NCBI GenBank assembly: GCA_036419695.1
Contig: CP143946.1
Coordinates: 1,510,001-1,574,000, forward strand
Reading direction: 5' to 3'
Length of the DNA stretch: 64,000 nucleotides
DNA from: [Clostridium] symbiosum
Lineage (GTDB): Bacteria > Bacillota > Clostridia > Lachnospirales > Lachnospiraceae
The notes under the pieces: model-generated
Seen by the model: only the letters and a program-made list of their open reading frames with translations
The model's database searches: none
What the model was told of the DNA's origin: nothing
Position numbers and translations under genes: made by a program
Shown: positions 60,086 to 64,000 of the stretch, in pieces
Position numbering within the stretch: the first letter of the stretch is position 1
How the letters are laid out: the number at the start of each line of letters is the position of its first letter

Positions 60086-60244
60086 AGATATAAAAGCAGA
60101 AAATTTGTTGTCAATCTGGCGCCGAGAGAAATGTTCGGTGTCATATCACACGGGATGCTGTGGGATATAGGTTATGAGGACGGAATGACCCCGGTTCTGG
60201 CGATGCCGGAAAAACCTGTGCCAAACGGAACAAGAGTCGGGTAA
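60086..60244 (+). pseudogene. C-terminal remnant, possibly of a tRNA-binding-like protein
   Basis: The frame reads KSRKFVVNLAPREMFGVISHGMLWDIGYEDG and then MTPVLAMPEKPVPNGTRVG before a stop. The NLAPR-x-x-x-G-V-x-S-x-G-M-L pattern and the P-x-G-x-R-V-G ending resemble tRNA-binding OB-fold proteins (CsaA/EMAP-like). There is no start or N-terminal half. Assignment is tentative. Confidence 0.4.
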
Positions 60245-60370
60245 CATATGGGGAAGCCAGCCCTCCGGCTACCCTGCTATGCAGGTGTGGATGTGGAATA
60301 TGAGCGGCTTTCGAAGCCGGGGGTGCAGGTTTCAACGGGAGCACGGGCGAAAGGTAAGTGGAAGTTGCAA

Positions 60371-60405
60371 GGGGATGGACATAAAAAACGTCCATCCCCT
60401 TTTTA
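60371..60405 (+). terminator. Strong rho-independent terminator
   Basis: GGGGATGGAC (60371-60380) pairs perfectly with GTCCATCCCC (60390-60399), followed by TTTTT. Confidence 0.85.
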
Positions 60406-60783
60406 AACCCACAAATCATTGCATTACAACTTAAAAGCAGCTTATCGTTCCGGTTGTCTTCCAAGCAAGAGACGTCTAATGAACATCATGGAGGTGATAT
60501 CGGCGGAATTATTTTTGATTGTAGTTTATTATATTCCTGTACAATCCTGATTCGATCGTCAAGCCTGAATTTCTATGATATAATTTCAATATATATGAAA
60601 TGTAAATGATTTTTTTCAAGTTATAACCGGTTAATCATTTATATAGAATTTAATTGAATCTTTTTACGGCTAATTCAGGAGCATGTGAATCTTTGACCGG
60701 GACAGACCAGGTCCGTAGCCACAATCTTTAGGACCCGATTTAAAATGGGGAGGACTGAAATGGCTGTGTACAGGAGATAAAGT

Positions 60784-63700
60784 ATGGCGGGATATAATTT
60801 TTACGATATTTTTCAACCAATGGAATTTCAAACGTTTGCTCGTGATATGGTACAAAAACGGGTGGGAATTACGTTTGAGACCTTTGCCGGCGGACCGGAT
60901 CAGGGGATAGATGGAAGATGTGTCCTGAAGGATGGAAGTGTAATCATTCTCCAGGTTAAATGGGGGCGCATTACCAGTGGAACGATATTAAAGATCGCTA
61001 AAGCAGAAAAAGTAAAACTGGACAGGCTGGCTGAGCAGGGAGTCAGGATCTGCCGTTATATTCTGGTGCTTTCCGGTGATATTGGGGTGAAGAAAAAGAC
61101 ACAGGTTATGGAGCTGTTTTCACCATATATCATAAGTCCGGAAGATATAATAACCGGAGCGGATTTGAATAATGACTTGAGTAGTGGAGACGTGAAATAC
61201 CGGGCTGTTGAAGAAAAATATCCTAAGCTTTGGATACAAAACGCGAACGTTTTAAGACGTACACTTCATGAAGTGGTACATAGCCCGTTGTTGGAACGTT
61301 CCAGGATAAATCTTGAGGAGGCCATCGAAAAAGCAAAATTTTTTGTAGAGACAGACGTTTATGAGGAGGCAATCAGAAAGCTGGAGCGCAGCCGCACCTT
61401 AATTATATCAGGGGAGCCGGGGGTGGGGAAAACAACCCTGGCGAATCAGGCGGCGCTGTATTACTATACAAAATTTAAATTTCAATCCTTTATTTATGCG
61501 TCATCGGTGGATGATTTGTATATTGCAGAGAGTACCGATTCGAAAAAGGTGATTGTCTTTGATGATTTTTTGGGGGATACCGGTTTTGATGCTTTGGGAA
61601 ATGGAAAAAGAACAAAAGATCTGATTTCCTTTATCGAACATATTCAAAAGAGAAAAGACTGCATTCTGATTATAACTACCCGGGAATATATTTTGGAACA
61701 GGGACTGAAGAAGAATGAGGAATTCAGGAGGCTGGTAAAGAATTATAAACTTGATTGCCGTGTAGAGCAGTATTCCAATCAGGATAAACTGAGAATCTAT
61801 TACGGCCATTTAAAGAATGCATCCTTGACATGGTCTCAGGTGAAACGGCTCAGCGGTGCCGGTTCTGAAATTATAAAGTCACCTAATTACAATCCGCGGG
61901 TGATTGAAACGTTTGTTGGGATGATCTCTCCGGATATGACGCCTGATGACTGTGTGGAGCAGTTCTTTCGATATCTGAACTGCCCAACGGATTTCTGGAA
62001 GAAAATATTTGAAGAGTTGTCCCAGGAGGCGAAAGTCCTATATCTCCTGATGGCAATTATGCCGCTTCCAGTGGAGTGGATGATTCTGGAAAAATGTTAT
62101 TTGGAAGTGCTTAAGGCATACGACAAATTCTTAGAGTGGAAGGGATTTGCCGAAGTTATCGTGGAACTGGAAAAGACGGTCATCCGGACCGATTTATATA
62201 ATCAGGAGTACGGAGTACTTTATGCAATTACGTTTCAAAATCCATCCGTCAAGGACTTTATTCAGGATATAATCAGGGAAAATTTAGAAAAATATGGACC
62301 TGTTTTGTTGCAGAGCTGCATTTACTATACTCAGTGCATTGAATTCCTAAACCTTTTGAAGGGGATGAAAAATGCAGATATCTGGTATCATGAGGTGATG
62401 AACAAATCAATTATGCTGTTGGATTCTGCTTCTATCATTTTCTATGACAGATATAAGAAGATTTTACAGCATAATAAAGAGATGAATCATTATTTTCAAA
62501 CATTCAGAACGGAACAGACAGGAACGGAGCAGAGTTTTGGCCGTTGGCTGCAATTATTTATGCTGTATGACAGGGAAAAGTGTTCGATGCTGAAGCCCTG
62601 GTTTGAAGAGCACTTTTTTTCGTTTGTCCAGAACGTGGAGCAGTATCCGGAGTCCGTTCTTAGCGAAGATTTGGAGCTTTTTTCTGATGTTGCCGTTCAG
62701 ATGATAGAAATGGGAATCTGCAGGGATAAAGAGTGGCTGATCGATATTTACATGAATAGCCTGATGCAAAACAGGATGGAGCTGGAGGGTGGTGCGTTTG
62801 AGCGGAGCTGCAGACATGAATGGGAGCGGTATATTGAGATTAACAAAGAGAAAATTTCAGCTTACCTGGAAAAGTTATATGATGCGGAATTGTGCCTGGC
62901 GGCGGTTATGAAAGATGAGGAGGAATTTTCTGATTGGGAAATTGAATGTGAGGAGGCATATCATAACTTCGGCTTAGAACTGCCGAATACTTTGCTGGTT
63001 AAAATCGAAAAGTATGACCAATGGTTTACGCAGGAAATCGGGAATGACTCTGGGGATGAGAACGACGAGGAGCAAAACGATGAATATCCCAAACGTACTA
63101 AGTGGACGGTAAACGAGATTAAGCAGGAGTTCAAGGACGGATACCTGGAGGAAATTCTGCCGACAGAGGTGGATGATTTTGCCGAATGGCTTCGGAACCG
63201 AGAGATTCCGGTTCAAATAAAGGATATTATGACAGCCGAAGAGCTTACCTGGAACCAGTACTGGTCCTCCTTTATGGACGAGGAAGAATCACTGGAATTC
63301 ATAATCGGATTGATTCAGTGGAATGGAAATTTACCGGTGGATATTTCGGTGGCATCGTGTGCGGTTGTGCGGTATATTGCGGAACAATGTGAAGCGCCGA
63401 ACGAAGTATTGGAAAATTTCTTAACACAAATGGCTTTATCCGGTAATGAAGAAGGGATTTTTTCACAGAGTGAGCTGGAACAGCTGTTTCCGGAATTCAT
63501 GCTGTGGGATGACAAGGTGATGCAGCAAATGGAGAAAATTCATGTTTTAGTGCATCGCCAAAAGTGGTATTATCTTTCGAACCGTATTCCTGCGCTTAGT
63601 TTCCATATTGAACATCTGCGCACTTTGCCGCCCGAGAGGTTGGGAACGTATTTTTATTATCTGTTTCTGGAGGAAGAAGAGGCGCTGGAATCAGTCTCAA

Positions 63701-64000
63701 CAAAGCCGGAAGATTTAACGGAACTGATTGAAACGGGAAAACGGTGGTTAAAATCTTTTCAACAGGAGAGAGAATTTATTTCCCTGCTCTATCAGTTGAA
63801 GCAGGATGTGTTTATACGCCGGGTGATGGTTCCGCTGGCTAAAATAATGCATGATAAATTGTATGCAAATACAGAGGAAGAGATTGTCGCGAACCTGGTA
63901 GAATTGTTTGAAATAGAAAATACATTTGCGATGGATGGAACCTGGACCGGAGGTTCTGTAAGCTTTGAAACGTATTTTTTGATAGCAGAGATAATCTTTG
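60784..64000 (+). CDS. Mrr-like nuclease / STAND NTPase (Avs-like anti-phage protein), 3' end outside window
   Basis: At least 1072 residues, open to the window edge. Residues 8-120 form a PD-(D/E)xK restriction-endonuclease-like domain of Mrr type: GGPDQGID with D43, then ILQVKW with Q57 and K59. From about residue 180 an nSTAND3-type NTPase follows: Walker A GEPGVGKTT at 210-218, Walker B KVIVFDDFLG with D260/D261, sensor ILIITTREYIL. The rest is a long helical region, the likely ligand-sensing part. Such proteins bind a phage protein, oligomerise and unleash the nuclease. ATG 60784 follows AGGAGAT. Confidence 0.85.
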   Translation, partial: MAGYNFYDIFQPMEFQTFARDMVQKRVGITFETFAGGPDQGIDGRCVLKDGSVIILQVKWGRITSGTILKIAKAEKVKLDRLAEQGVRICRYILVLSGDIGVKKKTQVMELFSPYIISPEDIITGADLNNDLSSGDVKYRAVEEKYPKLWIQNANVLRRTLHEVVHSPLLERSRINLEEAIEKAKFFVETDVYEEAIRKLERSRTLIISGEPGVGKTTLANQAALYYYTKFKFQSFIYASSVDDLYIAESTDSKKVIVFDDFLGDTGFDALGNGKRTKDLISFIEHIQKRKDCILIITTREYILEQGLKKNEEFRRLVKNYKLDCRVEQYSNQDKLRIYYGHLKNASLTWSQVKRLSGAGSEIIKSPNYNPRVIETFVGMISPDMTPDDCVEQFFRYLNCPTDFWKKIFEELSQEAKVLYLLMAIMPLPVEWMILEKCYLEVLKAYDKFLEWKGFAEVIVELEKTVIRTDLYNQEYGVLYAITFQNPSVKDFIQDIIRENLEKYGPVLLQSCIYYTQCIEFLNLLKGMKNADIWYHEVMNKSIMLLDSASIIFYDRYKKILQHNKEMNHYFQTFRTEQTGTEQSFGRWLQLFMLYDREKCSMLKPWFEEHFFSFVQNVEQYPESVLSEDLELFSDVAVQMIEMGICRDKEWLIDIYMNSLMQNRMELEGGAFERSCRHEWERYIEINKEKISAYLEKLYDAELCLAAVMKDEEEFSDWEIECEEAYHNFGLELPNTLLVKIEKYDQWFTQEIGNDSGDENDEEQNDEYPKRTKWTVNEIKQEFKDGYLEEILPTEVDDFAEWLRNREIPVQIKDIMTAEELTWNQYWSSFMDEEESLEFIIGLIQWNGNLPVDISVASCAVVRYIAEQCEAPNEVLENFLTQMALSGNEEGIFSQSELEQLFPEFMLWDDKVMQQMEKIHVLVHRQKWYYLSNRIPALSFHIEHLRTLPPERLGTYFYYLFLEEEEALESVSTKPEDLTELIETGKRWLKSFQQEREFISLLYQLKQDVFIRRVMVPLAKIMHDKLYANTEEEIVANLVELFEIENTFAMDGTWTGGSVSFETYFLIAEIIF

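Larger units (their letters stand above)
59899..60783. other. Intergenic region with a gene remnant and terminator
   Basis: About 890 bases between the ATPase and the STAND gene. It contains the remnant at 60086-60244, a small hairpin GGCTT/AAGCC near 60304, a strong terminator at 60371, and an AT-rich stretch at 60500-60680 with a TATAAT at about 60577-60582 that may be the -10 box for the STAND gene. No complete gene seen. Confidence 0.5.

Overview
The window looks like a chromosome segment of a gut Lachnospiraceae-type Clostridium (Firmicutes). Strong AGGAGG-type ribosome binding sites sit in front of nearly every gene, GTG and TTG starts are frequent, LytTR two-component systems are present, and the conjugation genes are of the Tn1549/CTn type found in Clostridia. 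I see no rRNA, tRNA or CRISPR array. GC content is patchy: AT-rich solo genes, a GC-moderate conjugative block, and a clearly GC-rich efflux operon.

Layout. (1) 1-3760: a Fic protein, a DUF1989 protein, an ArsR regulator with a split chromate-transporter-like pair, a 4-oxalocrotonate tautomerase and a small DUF protein. (2) 3880-18930: part of an integrative conjugative element: VirB4 ATPase, amidoligase plus gamma-glutamylcyclotransferase, XRE repressor with its operator, NlpC/P60 hydrolase, small accessory proteins, a structured non-coding segment that could be oriT, a MobP relaxase carrying about a dozen Sel1 repeats, a DUF3991/toprim protein, VirD4 coupling protein and a helix-turn-helix protein. 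No integrase, VirB6, PrgI or topoisomerase is visible, so the element is rearranged or decayed. (3) 19100-35320: an accessory zone of short, unrelated solo genes (creatininase remnant, VanZ, orphan LytTR regulator, ACT protein, YcxB-like, EAL phosphodiesterase, DUF1963, DUF4375, DUF3916, DUF4261, DUF4097, flavin reductase, DUF1349), many broken. (4) 35390-40450: a GC-rich operon of TetR, MFS exporter, FtsX-type permease and ABC ATPase, with a palindromic operator at its promoter. (5) 40500-53700: more solo genes (DinB, ASCH, DUF3795, WYL regulator, membrane proteins, TetR, GNATs, DUF7660-like, DUF2695) including near-duplicates and fragments of other genes in the window. (6) 53942-59898: a second DUF1989 copy, a LytTR/GHKL two-component system and a two-permease plus ATPase ABC exporter of the peptide-antibiotic resistance or immunity type, with a 160-bp palindromic MITE-like element just before the ATPase gene. 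(7) 60784 to the window edge: a large Mrr-like nuclease / STAND NTPase protein, probably an Avs-like anti-phage gene, cut by the window end.

The most interesting pattern is a recurring intergenic sequence of about 45 bp, whose two halves are inverted copies of each other. It lies directly after one solo gene and directly before the start codon of the next. Five copies are full length and about ten are half-sites. The genes behind them are unrelated, single, often orphan-immunity-like, and several are duplicated or broken. Together this suggests a cassette-type gene-capture array resembling an integron but with no visible integrase. That interpretation is mine and needs genome-wide testing.
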